Shown: positions 1 through 12,180, numbered from the stretch's first letter. The stretch: 64,000 bases of DNA from CADEEN01 sp963706685 (GCA_963706685.1 CAVPMY010000005.1:682001-746000), one strand, 5' to 3'. Made by a program: numbers and translations. The notes: generated by a model not told the origin, from the letters alone.

Positions 1-606
1 GTCCATCACCAGTACTCGGTCGCGGTTGCGGACGAAAGGCGCGTACAGCGAGCGCATCAACAGGATTGCCCGCTCGTCGTCGGCGCCGATGACCACGCGG
101 TCGGGCCGCATGAAGTCGGCCACCGCGGCGCCTTCCTTGAGGAACTCCGGGTTCGATACCACCGCGAAATCGACGCGCACCTTGCGCCGCTCGAGCTCGT
201 CCGCGATCACCGCGCGCACCTTGTCGCCGGTGCCCACCGGCACGGTGCTCTTGTCGATCACCACCTTGTAGTCGGTCATCAAGCGCCCGATGTCGCGCGC
301 CGCGGCCAGCACGTATTGAAGGTCGGCCGAGCCGTCCTCGTCCGGTGGCGTGCCCACGGCGATGAAAAGCAGCGTGCCATGGGCCACCGCGCGCGGCAGG
401 TCGGTGGTGTATTGCAGCCGGCCCGCCGCTGCATTGCGCTGCGCAACCTCGAGCAATCCTTCTTCGTGAATCGGCATGACGCCCGACTCGAGCAAGCGTA
501 CTTTGCTTTCGTCGATGTCCAGACACAGGACGTGGTTGCCCATCTCCGCCAGGCAGGCGCCAGTGACAAGTCCGACATAGCCGGTGCCGATGATCGTGAT
601 CTTCAC
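1..606 (-). CDS. ugd: UDP-glucose 6-dehydrogenase, N-terminal part
   Basis: Oxidises UDP-glucose to UDP-glucuronate with two NAD+, supplying precursors for exopolysaccharide and lipid A modification in the cytoplasm. The visible 202 residues begin at a GTG start and read KITIIGTGYVGLVTG, the Rossmann nucleotide-binding motif. Further on come the family motifs VGTPPDEDGS, KSTVPVGT and SNPEFLKEG, the last being the substrate-binding stretch. The catalytic cysteine region lies beyond the window edge. GTG is preferred because GTGAAG is followed at once by the conserved glycine motif and a GGAG lies about 10 bases upstream. The gene runs off the left edge, so operon context is unknown. Confidence 0.9.
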   Translation of the reverse strand, partial: MKITIIGTGYVGLVTGACLAEMGNHVLCLDIDESKVRLLESGVMPIHEEGLLEVAQRNAAAGRLQYTTDLPRAVAHGTLLFIAVGTPPDEDGSADLQYVLAAARDIGRLMTDYKVVIDKSTVPVGTGDKVRAVIADELERRKVRVDFAVVSNPEFLKEGAAVADFMRPDRVVIGADDERAILLMRSLYAPFVRNRDRVLVMD

Positions 607-670
607 TTGACGAACGCTCCAGGTGTGCCCTTGTCACCTATGGTATCCGGCAAGCACAGCGACAGCGCTT

Positions 671-1324
671 TTAGCGGCCGTGCACCAGTTCGAACGTGGC
701 CGGCCTCGTGACCGATGACCGCTTGCGGGCCGCCGGCTTGACTGATGGCAGGCCACCGAGGAACAGCTGCACCACCATCGGCGCCAGATCGGCATGCGTC
801 ATCGGCCCGTCGGGCTTGAGCCAGGTGAAGGTCCAGTTGATCATGCCGAACAGCAGCATCGCCAGCGGCGTGGCCTGTGCTTTCAGGTCGGCGCGCACGC
901 GCGTGATCGTGTTGGCAAACGCGGCCACGACGCGCCGCTGTGCGGCTTCGACCTCGGCGCGTTGTGCATCGGGCAGGAATTTCACGTCCTCGGTCAGCAC
1001 GCGATGTTCATGCTGCGCACCGGCATAGGCGGCCATGAAGCACTCGATCAACGCCTGCAGTTCTTCAGCTGGCGCCCGGCGATGCAACTTGACTTCGCGC
1101 ACCAGCGATTCGAGACGCTGCACATGCGTCAGCGCGATCTGCGCCAGCAGCGAGCGCTTGTCGCGGTGGTAGTGGTAGAGCGTCGCCTTGCTGACCGCAC
1201 AGGCCGCGGCCATGTCGTTCATCGTCGCGGCGGAAAAACCCTTGCGCGCGAAGAGCTCCGCGGCACGCGCAAGGATCAACTCGCTTTGGTCCCGATACGC
1301 CGGCGCGCGGGTCCTCGCCATCAT
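671..1324 (-). CDS. paaR: TetR-family regulator at the end of the paa operon (PaaR-like)
   Basis: A 217-residue TetR-type repressor. Residues about 10-60 form the helix-turn-helix domain (ILARAAELFARKGF, then MNDMAAACAVSKATLYHYHRDK), followed by a helical ligand domain. The start overlaps the paaE stop as ATGA, so it is the last gene of the paaGIKABCDE transcript. In Burkholderia a TetR protein called PaaR represses paa genes and is released by phenylacetyl-CoA. Position and family suggest the same role here, probably through the 16-bp palindrome at 7605-7620. The inducer cannot be read from sequence. A second in-frame ATG one codon downstream is an alternative start. Confidence 0.85.
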   Translation of the reverse strand: MMARTRAPAYRDQSELILARAAELFARKGFSAATMNDMAAACAVSKATLYHYHRDKRSLLAQIALTHVQRLESLVREVKLHRRAPAEELQALIECFMAAYAGAQHEHRVLTEDVKFLPDAQRAEVEAAQRRVVAAFANTITRVRADLKAQATPLAMLLFGMINWTFTWLKPDGPMTHADLAPMVVQLFLGGLPSVKPAARKRSSVTRPATFELVHGR

Positions 1325-2421
1325 CGGTCGTCGAACGACAGCACCACGCGCTCGGTCAGCGGGTGCGATTGGCAGGTGAGCACGAAGCCGCTCGCCACCT
1401 CCGCCTTGTCGAGCGCAAAGTTGCGCGTCATGCGCACCTGGCCCTCGACCAGCTTGGCGCGGCAGGTGCCGCAGACGCCCGAGGTGCAGGAAAACGGCAC
1501 TTCCAGGCCGGCGGTGGACGCAGCGTCGAGGATGCTCGGGTCGTCCTTCGAGAAATCGAACTCGCGTTTCAGACCGTCTCGAACGATGACGATGCGCGCA
1601 CGCTCGGCGTCGCCCGGCTTGGCCTCATGCTCGACGGCGCCCACCGCCTGTCCCGTCTGTGTGGCACTGGGCGCGACACCGAAGCGCTCGATGTGGATGC
1701 GCTCCTCGGCCACACCGGCGGCCAGCAGCGCGGCCTCGGCCTCGTCGTTCATCTGGTACGGGCCGCAGACAAAGACATGGTCGAGGCGTGGCGCATCGAC
1801 CAGCCGCACCATGAACTCGCCGAGCTTGTCGCGGTTCATCACGCCCGAGTTCAGCGGCAGCTCGGTGTCCTCGCCCGAGAACACGTGGTGCATCGACAGC
1901 CGCGACATGTAGCGGTTCTTCAGGTCTTCGAGCTCTTCCTTGAACATCGTCGACTTGGCGGCGCGGTTGGCATAGATCAGCGTGAATCGCGCGAACGGTT
2001 CACGCCCCAGCACCGTTTTCATGATCGACAGGATCGGCGTGATGCCGCTGCCGCCGGCGACGCCGAGATAGCGACGGTGCGCGGCCGGGTCGAGCGGCAC
2101 GAAAAATCGGCCCTGCGGCGGCATCACCTGCACCGCGTCGCCAGGAGACAGTCGTTCGTTGATCCAGTTGGAGAAGACACCACCGGCGACCTTGCGCACC
2201 GCCACACGCAGCTCGCCGTCGTCGATGCCGGCGCAGATGGAATACGAGCGGCGCAGATCGGCGCCATCGACCTCGGTGCGCAGCGTCAGGTACTGGCCCT
2301 GGTTGAAGGCGAAGACGTCGCGCAGGTCGGTCGGCACGTCGAACGAAACGATCACCGCCTCGTCGGTATCGGGCTCGATGGCCCGGACCCGCAAAGGATG
2401 GAACAACGACGAGGCGCTCAT
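1321..2421 (-). CDS. paaE: Phenylacetyl-CoA 1,2-epoxidase reductase subunit PaaE
   Basis: Electron-transfer subunit of the phenylacetyl-CoA epoxidase complex; it passes electrons from NADPH through FAD and a 2Fe-2S cluster to the PaaA di-iron site. The 366-residue product has an N-terminal flavin domain (RSYSICAG), an NAD(P) domain (GGSGITPILSIMK, then VFVCGPYQMN) and a C-terminal plant-type ferredoxin domain with CTSGVCGTCRAK and a distant cysteine in LTCQSHP. ATG at 2421 is chosen because upstream sequence in the same frame is a dispersed repeat and not conserved protein. It is intact. The 73-base gap to paaD is the only sizeable gap within paaABCDE. Confidence 0.95.
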   Translation of the reverse strand: MSASSLFHPLRVRAIEPDTDEAVIVSFDVPTDLRDVFAFNQGQYLTLRTEVDGADLRRSYSICAGIDDGELRVAVRKVAGGVFSNWINERLSPGDAVQVMPPQGRFFVPLDPAAHRRYLGVAGGSGITPILSIMKTVLGREPFARFTLIYANRAAKSTMFKEELEDLKNRYMSRLSMHHVFSGEDTELPLNSGVMNRDKLGEFMVRLVDAPRLDHVFVCGPYQMNDEAEAALLAAGVAEERIHIERFGVAPSATQTGQAVGAVEHEAKPGDAERARIVIVRDGLKREFDFSKDDPSILDAASTAGLEVPFSCTSGVCGTCRAKLVEGQVRMTRNFALDKAEVASGFVLTCQSHPLTERVVLSFDDR

Positions 2422-2432
2422 CGCGGCCGCCC

Positions 2433-2492
2433 GGCCGCCCGAAGGACGCAATGCGCCCCCTCGGCGGGCAGTGAACGAAGTGAACGTGGGCG
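2433..2492. repeat. Dispersed intergenic repeat, copy 1
   Basis: This stretch fills most of the gap between paaD and paaE. Read on the minus strand it shares an ordered series of blocks with 54243-54333: CCCACG, then CTTCGTTC, then CTGCCC, a run of G ending GGGGGCGC, and a terminal GGGCGGCC-like block. Spacing between blocks differs, as in a mosaic element. Elements of this look are common between genes in Rubrivivax-like genomes, but that is from memory and was not searched. Here it interrupts an operon whose other neighbours overlap by a few bases. Confidence 0.55.
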
Positions 2493-2494
2493 CT

Positions 2495-2990
2495 TCATAT
2501 CGGCTTGAAATGCTCGAACGGTTCGCGGCAATCGAGGCAGCGGTACAGCGCCTTGCAAGCCGTGGCGCCGAAGGCAGACAGGCGCTCGGTGCGCGCGCTC
2601 TTGCACAGCGGGCAGGCGACGCGGCGCACGACATGAATCGTCGCTTCGCCAACGAGGTGCCCGGGCGGCGCGATGCCGTACTCGCGCAGCTTGCGCTGGC
2701 CCTCGTCGCTGATCCAGTCGGTGGTCCATGCCGGCGCCCAGCGCGTGTGGATGCGCACCGGGCCGAGCGAGCTGCAACGCAGCTGTCACCGCCGCTTCGA
2801 TGGCCTCGGTGGCCGGGCAGCCGCTGTAGGTCGGCGTCAGCGTCACGTCGAGCGTGCCGTCAGCGGCCTCGATCACATCGCGCACGATGCCGAGATCGAG
2901 CACCGACAACACCGGCACCTCCGGGTCGAGCACATCGGCCAGCACGCGCCAGGCGGCCTCGGTGCGGGACGCCACAGCACTGGGGCTCAC
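2495..2990 (-). CDS. paaD: Phenylacetate epoxidase maturation protein PaaD (one frameshift)
   Basis: PaaD has a MIP18/DUF59-type N-terminal domain and is thought to assemble the metal centre of the epoxidase complex. The N-terminal half reads LDPEVPVLSVLDLGIVRDV and TPTYSGCPATEAIEAA, the family signature. The C-terminal half, in another frame, reads RIHTRWAPAWTTDWIS and ends with a zinc-ribbon-like CPLCKSA and YRCLDCREPF. The two halves join near 2765, where one base (or four) is extra. GTG at 2990 overlaps the paaC stop as GTGA. Corrected length is about 164 residues, normal for the family. Confidence 0.88.
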
Positions 2991-3737
2991 CACACGCCCC
3001 CAGGAAACGCGCGGTGCAGGACCTGCATCTCGGCCAGCAGCCGCCCCATGTGCTCGCTGTGCCGGCCGCGCTTGCCGTCGCTGCGAAACGCGCTGTCGGC
3101 CGGCAGGGCCATCGCGGCGTCGCGCAACACCGCGGAGACATCGGCGCGCCAAGCCTCTTCGAGCGCGCTCCAGGCGGGGCCGAGACCTCGCTCCTGCGCA
3201 TCGTGATCGGTTTCGTCGGCGTCGAACAGCTCGGCGCAATACGGCCACGCCCGTTCGAGTGCGCCGCCCATGCGACGCGCCGATTCGTCGGTGCCGTCGC
3301 CCAGCCGCACCACCCAATCGGCCGCATGCTCGCGGTGATAGCGCGCTTCCTTGACGGCCTTGCCGGCGATGGCCGCCAAGCTGCTCGTCGCTGGACGTCA
3401 GCAGCCGCTGCCACAGCAGCAGCGCCCAGGACGACAGCAAGAAGTTGCGCAGCACGGTGAAGGCGAAGTCGCCCCGGCCGCTGGCGGCCGTCGTTCCATT
3501 CGGCAACTCGGCCAGCGTCACGTTCAAGAACTCGCGCTCCTCGCGCAGATACGCCAGCCGGTCTTCGTCGCCAACCTGCGACAACAGCGCGCGCGCCTGG
3601 CCGAGCAGATCCAGCGCGGTGTTGGCCAGCGCGATGTCTTCTTCGAGCACCGGCGCGTGGCCGCACCACTCCGACAGGCGGTGCGACCAGATCAGGCAGG
3701 TGTCTGCGAGCCGCAGGATGTACGCGTCCTTGTTCAT
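2987..3737 (-). CDS. paaC: Phenylacetyl-CoA epoxidase structural subunit PaaC (one frameshift)
   Basis: PaaC is the ferritin-like, non-catalytic partner that holds PaaA in the epoxidase complex. The first part reads YILRLADTCLIWSHRLSEW and ALDLLGQARALL; the second, in another frame, reads AGKAVKEARYHREHAADWV and ends EMQVLHRAFPGGVW. The break is near 3377, where CAGCTTGGCGGCC stands for an expected CAGCTGGCGGCC, one base longer. Corrected length is about 249 residues, as in the family. ATG at 3737 overlaps the paaB stop (TGATG), indicating coupled translation. Confidence 0.92.
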
Positions 3738-4027
3738 CACATGTGGTTCACGGACTCGGGCAACTCGTAGAACGTCGGGTGCCGGTAGACCTTGTCGGCC
3801 ATCGGATCGAAGTACATGTCCTTGTCACCCGGATCGCTGGCGACGATCTGCTCGCTGCGCACGACCCAGATGCTCGTGCCCTCCTGGCGCCGCGTGTAGA
3901 CGTCGCGCGCCAGCTGGATCGCTGCCTTGGCGTCGGGCGCGTGCAGGCTGCCGCAATGTTTGTGGTCGAGGCCGGCTTTGCTGCGCACGAACACTTCCCA
4001 CAACGGCCATTCCTGGTTCGTGCTCAT
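3737..4027 (-). CDS. paaB: Phenylacetyl-CoA epoxidase subunit PaaB
   Basis: A 96-residue accessory subunit required for the active PaaABCE complex; it bridges heterodimers of the catalytic core. The protein reads PLWEVFVRSKAGLDHKHCGS near the start, then DVYTRRQEGTSIWVV and YRHPTFYELP near the end, all typical of PaaB. Start codon 4027 overlaps the paaA stop as ATGA, and an AGGAGG lies four bases upstream inside the end of paaA. It is intact. Confidence 0.96.
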   Translation of the reverse strand: MSTNQEWPLWEVFVRSKAGLDHKHCGSLHAPDAKAAIQLARDVYTRRQEGTSIWVVRSEQIVASDPGDKDMYFDPMADKVYRHPTFYELPESVNHM

Positions 4028-5016
4028 GCGGCCTCCTGCATCGATGCTCGTTTGCGCGCGTGGGCCAGGGCCGCCTCGCGCACCCACGCGCCCTCTTCCC
4101 AAGCGCTCACACGGGCTGCAAGCCTTTCACGATTGCACGCCCCGTCGCCGCCGACGACACGCCAGAACTCGCTCCAATCGATGGCGCCGAAGTCGTGCTG
4201 AGCACGCGCTTCGTTCCACTTCAGATCAGGATCCGGCAGCGTCACGCCGAGCACCTTGGCCTGGTCGACACAGGCATCGACGAACTTTTGCCGCAGCTCG
4301 TCGTTGCTGTTGCGCTTGATGCCCCAGCGCATCGACTGGGCGCTGTTCGGGCTCTCGGCGTCGGGCGGGCCGAACATCATCAGGCTCGGCCACCACCAGC
4401 GGTTGACCGCGTCCTGCACCATGTCCTTCTGCGCTTGCGTGCCTTGGGTCATCATCGTCAGCAGCGACTCGTAGCCCTGGCGTTGATGGAAACTTTCTTC
4501 GCGGCAGACGCGCACCATCGCCCGTGCATAGGGCGCGTACGAGCAGCGGCACAGCGGCACCTGGTTCATGATCGCTGCACCGTCGACCAGCCAGCCGATC
4601 ACGCCGACATCGGCCCAGGTCAGCGTCGGGTAGTTGAAGATCGAGCTGTACTTGGCCTTGCCGCTGTGCAGCGCATCGATCATCTGGTCGCGCGAGGTGC
4701 CGAGCGTCTCGGCCGCGGCATACAGGTACAGCCCGTGGCCGCCCTCGTCCTGCACCTTGGCCAGCAGGATCGCCTTGCGCTTCAAGGTCGGCGCGCGCGT
4801 GATCCAGTTGCCCTCGGGCAGCATGCCGACGATCTCGCTGTGCGCATGCTGGCTGATCTGGCGCACCAGCGTCTTGCGGTAGTGCTCGGGCATCCAGTCC
4901 TTGGCTTCGATGAACTCGCCGGCGTCGATGCGGGCATCGAAGCGCTGCTGCAGCGCGGCGTCTTCGAGCGCGCTGCGCTCTTCCTTCGGCGCGGTGTCCA
5001 TGGCTTGGGTGTACAT
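4024..5016 (-). CDS. paaA: Phenylacetyl-CoA 1,2-epoxidase catalytic subunit PaaA
   Basis: Catalytic di-iron subunit; inserts one oxygen atom into the ring of phenylacetyl-CoA to give the 1,2-epoxide. The 330-residue product carries the carboxylate/histidine segments expected for the metal site and substrate pocket: ISQHAHSEIVGMLPEGNWI, KVQDEGGHGLYLY and RVCREESFHQRQGYE. ATG at 5016 is chosen because AAGGAG sits six bases upstream; a GTG/ATG further upstream at 5046 would overlap paaK and lacks such a site. It is intact and follows paaK by 10 bases. Confidence 0.97.
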   Translation of the reverse strand: MYTQAMDTAPKEERSALEDAALQQRFDARIDAGEFIEAKDWMPEHYRKTLVRQISQHAHSEIVGMLPEGNWITRAPTLKRKAILLAKVQDEGGHGLYLYAAAETLGTSRDQMIDALHSGKAKYSSIFNYPTLTWADVGVIGWLVDGAAIMNQVPLCRCSYAPYARAMVRVCREESFHQRQGYESLLTMMTQGTQAQKDMVQDAVNRWWWPSLMMFGPPDAESPNSAQSMRWGIKRNSNDELRQKFVDACVDQAKVLGVTLPDPDLKWNEARAQHDFGAIDWSEFWRVVGGDGACNRERLAARVSAWEEGAWVREAALAHARKRASMQEAA

Positions 5017-5026
5017 GCGGGGCTCC

Positions 5027-6331
<1,305 letters not shown>

Positions 6332-6335
<4 letters not shown>

Positions 6336-6781
6336 GCCTGTTTGCCCACCGCAAGGCCTTCCACGAGCGGCTTGCCCTTCACCGTGTACGAGCGTCCGCG
6401 AAACGCGGCGATTGCCTCGCCACGCTGATTGCTGACCTCGATGTCGTAGACGCCGGTGCGGCCGCCCCTGCTCAGTTCGGTGGCCGATGCGGTCAGCATG
6501 TCACCGAGGCGGGCGCTGCCCATCAGATGAATGTCGAACCCGCTGGCCACGGTGAGCTCGTTGTAGGCGTTGCAGGCAAACGCAAACGCGCTGTCGGCCA
6601 GCGTGGCGATCAAGCCGCCATGGCACAGGTCGTGGCCGTTGAGCATGTCCTCGCGCACCGTCATCGTCAGCGTGGCGTTGCCGGGCCCGATGGCTGCAAC
6701 GTGCATACCGAGCGCCTGGGAGGCCCGGTCATTGGCCCACATCGCATCGCGGCTGGCCTCGGCGATCTGCTGCGGATTCAT
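6332..6781 (-). CDS. paaI: Hydroxyphenylacetyl-CoA thioesterase PaaI
   Basis: A 149-residue hotdog-fold thioesterase that hydrolyses ring-hydroxylated or other dead-end phenylacetyl-CoA esters and frees CoA. The motif LNGHDLCHGGLIATLADSA contains the H-G-G and Asp residues of the PaaI active site. ATG at 6781 is set by homology, since upstream codons in this frame belong to the paaG reading region. It ends by overlapping the paaK start and follows paaG by eight bases. It is intact. Confidence 0.94.
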
Positions 6782-6789
6782 CGCCGCCG

Positions 6790-7590
6790 TCACCGGTCCG
6801 TGAACTTCGGCGCGCGCTTGTCGACGAACGCCGAGATGCCTTCGCGGGCATCGTTCGCGCGGCCCAGAGCGCCCTGGCGCTCGGCCTCCATCGACAGCGC
6901 CGCGGCGTAATCCAGACCGCTCGCATCGTCGATGGCGCGCCGCGTTTCGGCCAGCGCCTTGCTCGGCATGGCCGCCAGCTTGTTGGCCAGCGCCAGCGCG
7001 CTGTCCATCAGCGCCGCGTCGTCGACACATTGCCAGATCAGGCCGATGCGCTGCGCCTCTTCGGCCGGCAGCTTGTCGCCCGTCATTGCCAGCGCGATCG
7101 CGCGCGCACGGCCGACCAGGCGCGGCAGCAGCCAGGTGCCGCCGCAATCGGGGATCAGCGCGATCTTCGAGAAGGCCTGGATGAAGCTCGCCGACCTGGC
7201 GGCGACGACGAGATCGCAGCCCAGCGCAAAGTTCGCGCCGGCGCCGGCGGCGACACCATTGACCGCGGCGATCACCGGCACCGGCATCGAGCGGATGCGC
7301 AGCGCCAGCGGCTTGTAGAACTTCTCGACGATGGCGCCGACGTCGGGCGCCGAAGAACCATCGCCCACCATCGCCGGATCGTTCAAATCCTGCCCAGCAC
7401 AGAAACCGCGGCCGGCGCCTGTGATCACCAGCGCGCGCACCGCGGCATCGGCGGCCGCATCTTCGAGCGCGGAGCGCAATTCGACATTCATCTGCGCGGT
7501 AAAGCTGTTGAGTGCCGCCGGGCGATTCAGCGTCAGCACGCGCACCGCACCGTGCGTGGCGACGAGCAGCAGAGCGTTGTCGTTCGACAT
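6790..7590 (-). CDS. paaG: Epoxy-phenylacetyl-CoA isomerase PaaG
   Basis: A crotonase-fold enzyme that converts the ring epoxide to the seven-membered oxepin-CoA. About 266 residues. The oxyanion-hole segments read FCAGQDLND and NGVAAGAGANFALGCDL; ACIPD-like segments follow in FSKIALIPDCGGTWLLPR, with the Asp expected for PaaG. It is the first gene of the minus-strand operon, 15 bases from the palindrome at 7605-7620. ATG at 7590 is taken; an upstream in-frame ATG at 7599 is possible. paaF, paaH, paaJ and paaZ are not in this window, so later pathway steps must be encoded elsewhere. Confidence 0.92.
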   Translation of the reverse strand: MSNDNALLLVATHGAVRVLTLNRPAALNSFTAQMNVELRSALEDAAADAAVRALVITGAGRGFCAGQDLNDPAMVGDGSSAPDVGAIVEKFYKPLALRIRSMPVPVIAAVNGVAAGAGANFALGCDLVVAARSASFIQAFSKIALIPDCGGTWLLPRLVGRARAIALAMTGDKLPAEEAQRIGLIWQCVDDAALMDSALALANKLAAMPSKALAETRRAIDDASGLDYAAALSMEAERQGALGRANDAREGISAFVDKRAPKFTDR

Positions 7591-7604
7591 GCCATCCATT
7601 CATT

Positions 7605-7620
7605 GACCGACCGGTCGGTC
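7605..7620. promoter_or_regulatory. Perfect 16-bp palindrome, likely TetR operator of the paa genes
   Basis: GACCGACCGGTCGGTC is its own reverse complement and lies between the divergent starts of paaG and paaY. TetR dimers bind palindromes of this size and composition. The only TetR gene nearby is the last gene of the operon, so autoregulation of paaGIKABCDE-paaR, and perhaps paaY, is the simplest reading. Binding is inferred. Confidence 0.7.
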
Positions 7621-7664
7621 GATCATACGATGGTCCGCCTGTTCATCGTCAACCGCAAGACCCC

Positions 7665-8276
7665 ATGCCCTGCTACTCGATCGACGGCCTGGTGCCCGTC
7701 GTGGACCCGAGCGCCCATGTGCATCCGAGTGCGGTGCTGATCGGCGACGTCTGGATCGGCCCCGGCGTCTACGTCGGCCCCTGTGCCAGCCTGCGCGGCG
7801 ATTTCGGCCGCCTGGTGCTCGACGCCGGCAGCAACGTGCAGGACAACTGCACGCTGCACGGCTTTCCAGGCGCCGACACCGTCGTCGAGATCGACGGCCA
7901 CATCGGCCACGGCGCGGTCCTGCATGGCTGCATCGTGCGCCGCGGCGCACTGGTGGGCATGAACGCCGTGGTGATGGATGAAGCCGAGATCGGCGAACAC
8001 GCGATCGTCGCTGCATCGGCCTTCGTTCGCGCCGGCATGAAGATCCCACCGCGCACGCTGGTGGCCGGCGTACCGGGCAAGGTGATGCGCGAACTCAGCG
8101 AACAGGAGATGGCGTGGAAGCACGACGGCACGCGGGTCTACCAGGCGCTGGTGGGGCGCTGCCATGACTCGTTGCGCGAGGTCGCACCGCTGGCGACGGA
8201 CGATCGGGCGCGGCGACGGCTCACCGAGGCCGACTTCGCAGTCGGCGTCAAGCCGCTGGTGGCAACCAGGCGCTGA
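7665..8276 (+). CDS. paaY: PaaY, hexapeptide-repeat thioesterase of phenylacetate catabolism
   Basis: A 203-residue left-handed beta-helix protein. Repeats of the hexapeptide pattern run through residues about 15-130 (for example VIGDVWIGPGVYVGP-like turns and IGHGAVLHGCIV), with metal-binding histidines in HGF, HIGHG and GEHAIV. The family is related to gamma carbonic anhydrases; PaaY is reported to act as a thioesterase that clears CoA esters formed when the paa pathway stalls. ATG at 7665 is the first start after the palindrome in frame. The gene is transcribed away from paaG and converges with xdhB, whose stop lies one base beyond. Confidence 0.88.
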   Translation: MPCYSIDGLVPVVDPSAHVHPSAVLIGDVWIGPGVYVGPCASLRGDFGRLVLDAGSNVQDNCTLHGFPGADTVVEIDGHIGHGAVLHGCIVRRGALVGMNAVVMDEAEIGEHAIVAASAFVRAGMKIPPRTLVAGVPGKVMRELSEQEMAWKHDGTRVYQALVGRCHDSLREVAPLATDDRARRRLTEADFAVGVKPLVATRR

Positions 8277-8277
8277 A

Positions 8278-10573
8278 TCAGCCTGCCGCGCGCACCGCCT
8301 CCACGGCATCGAGCACCGCCTCCGGCGTCGCCGGCGCGCGCAGCGGCGGGTCGACCTTGTGCTCGCCCAGCGCCGACACCGCATCGCGGATCGCCAGCAG
8401 CGCCGAGAACGGCAACAGCAGCGGCGGCTCGCCGACGGCCTTGCTGCGGTGGATGCGTGTCGGCCGGGTTCGGCGCGTCGAACAGCGCGGTGTGGAAAGC
8501 GCACCGGCGCGTCGTTGGCGCACGGGAATCTTGTAGGTGCTCGGCGCATGCGTCAGCAGCGCGCCGCTCTTCGGGTGCCAGACCAGCTCTTCCATCGTCA
8601 GCCAGCCATAGCCCTGGATGTAGGCGCCCTCGACCTGGCCGATGTCGATGGCGGGATTGAGCGAGCTGCCGACGTCGTGCAGCAGATCGGCGCGCGAGCA
8701 GCTTGTGCTCGCCGGTCAGCGTGTCGACGATGACCTCGCTGACCGCAGCGCCGTAGGCGAAATAGAAGAACGGTTTGCCGGTCATCGTCTCGCGGTTCCA
8801 TGACAGGCCGGGCGTGGCGTAGAAGCCGTCGCTCCACAACTGCACGCGTGCCACGTAGGCGGCCTGGACGAGTTCGGCGAAGGGCGCCTCGGTCAGGCCG
8901 CGCTCGGCGGCAAGCGCATCGAGCCGCGCGCGGATCTTGCGCGCCGCGTCCTGCGCCGCCTTGCCGTTCAGGTCGGCGCCGGTGGAGGCGGCGGTGGCCG
9001 AGGTGTTGGCCACCTTGCTGCGTGTCGGTGGCGGTGCAGCGCACCGACGCCAGCGGGATGCCCAGCTCGTGCGCCACCACCTGCGCCACCTTGGTGTTGA
9101 CGCCCTGGCCCATCTCGGTGCCGCCGTGGTTCACCAGCACCGAGCCGTCGGTGTAGACATGCACCAGCGCGCCGGCCTGGTTGAAGTGGTTGACGTTGAA
9201 CGAGATGCCGAACTTGACCGGCGTGAACGCGATGCCGCGCTTCAGCACCGGGCTCTTCGCGTTGAAGGCCGCGATCTCGGCGCGGCGCTCGCGGTAGCCG
9301 CTGGTCTTTGCCAGCTGCTCGGTCAGCGGCTCGAGGACGTTGTCTTCCACCTTCTGCTGGTACGGCGTGACGTTGCATTCAGCCGACGCCGTAGTAGTTG
9401 GCGCGCCGCACGTCGAGCGGGTCCTTGCCGAGCCGCGCGCGATGCTGTCGATGATGAACTCGATCGCGATCGCACCCTGCGGCCCGCCGAAGCCGCGAAA
9501 CGCGGTGTTGCTCTGCGTGTTGGTGCGCGCGCACCAGCCGTGCATCGACACATGCGGCAGCCAGTAGGCGTTGTCGAAGTGGCAGATCGCGCGTGTCATC
9601 ACCGGCGGGGAGAGGTCGGCCGAGAAGCCGGCGTTGGCGATCAGATCAATCTCGACGCCGAGCACGCGGCCGTCGTCGTCGTAGCCGACGTCGAAGTCGT
9701 ACTCGAAGCCGTGGCGGCGCGCCGGTGATCATGAAGTCGTCGTCGCGATCGAGGCGCAGCTTGACCGGGCGGTCGAGCTGCCTCGCCGCGAGCGCGGCGA
9801 CGCAGGCAAACAGCGCCGATTGCGATTCCTTGCCGCCGAAGCCGCCGCCCATGCGCCGGCATTCCACCATGCACCTGGTTCGCGCGCAGTCCGAGCGCGT
9901 GCGCGACCACATGCTGCATCTCGCTCGGGATGCTGGGTCGAGCAATGCACCAGCATCGTCGTCGTCTTCGAGCGGGATCGCGTAGGAGATCTGGCCTTCG
10001 AGGTAGAACTGCTCCTGGCCGCCCACCGACAGCGAATCCTTGAAGCGGTGCGGCGCGGCTTCGAGCGCGCGGCGTGCATCGCCGCGCGCCAGGTGCATCG
10101 GCGGCACCACATACGACTTCGCGGCATGGGCCTCGCGCGCCGTCAGCAGCGCCGGCAGCGGCTCGAGCGTGACGAACTCCTTGGCCCGCGCGGCGACGCG
10201 GCGCGCCGACGCGGCGGTCGGCGGCAATCACCGCGAACATCGGCTGGCCGAGGTAGTGCACGACGCCGTCGGCCAGGATCGGATCGTCGCCTGCACGATC
10301 GGGCCGCAGTCGTTGACGCCCGGGATGTCGGCTGCGGTGTAGACGGCGCCCACACCCGGCAGCGCGCGCAATCGCGTCGAGATCGATCGCCAGCAGCTTG
10401 CCATGGGCGACCGGCGACAGGCCGAGCGCGGCATGCAGGGTGCCGGCGAGTTCGCGGATGTCGTCGATGTAGGTCGCCTCGCCGGCCACATGCAGGTGCG
10501 CCGATTCGTGCGCAGCGGCTCGCGGCCGACGCTGGCGGTGAGGCATCGACCATGAAGGGTTCGGCTTGTTTGT

Positions 10574-10577
<4 letters not shown>
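8278..10577 (-). CDS. xdhB: Xanthine dehydrogenase molybdopterin-binding subunit XdhB (many frameshifts)
   Basis: Large catalytic subunit that hydroxylates hypoxanthine and xanthine to urate at the molybdenum centre. Conserved segments are spread over all three frames: ESAHLHVAGEATYIDDIREL, GQPMFAVIAAD, GGQEQFYLEGQISYAIPLE, MGGGFGGKESQ, GFGGPQGAIAIEFIID, HGGTEMGQGVNTKVAQVV and a C-terminal PPLLLPFSALLAIRDAVSAL. At least ten frame changes are needed, so the exact product cannot be given, but total length (about 766 codons) matches the family. ATG at 10577 overlaps the end of xdhA. No xdhC chaperone gene follows; the next gene is the convergent paaY. Confidence 0.85.
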
Positions 10578-12123
<1,546 letters not shown>

Positions 12124-12180
12124 ACCCGAACCATACGCCGCAGCCGCCATATGTCCATACGATAGACCTGATATCCGTGT

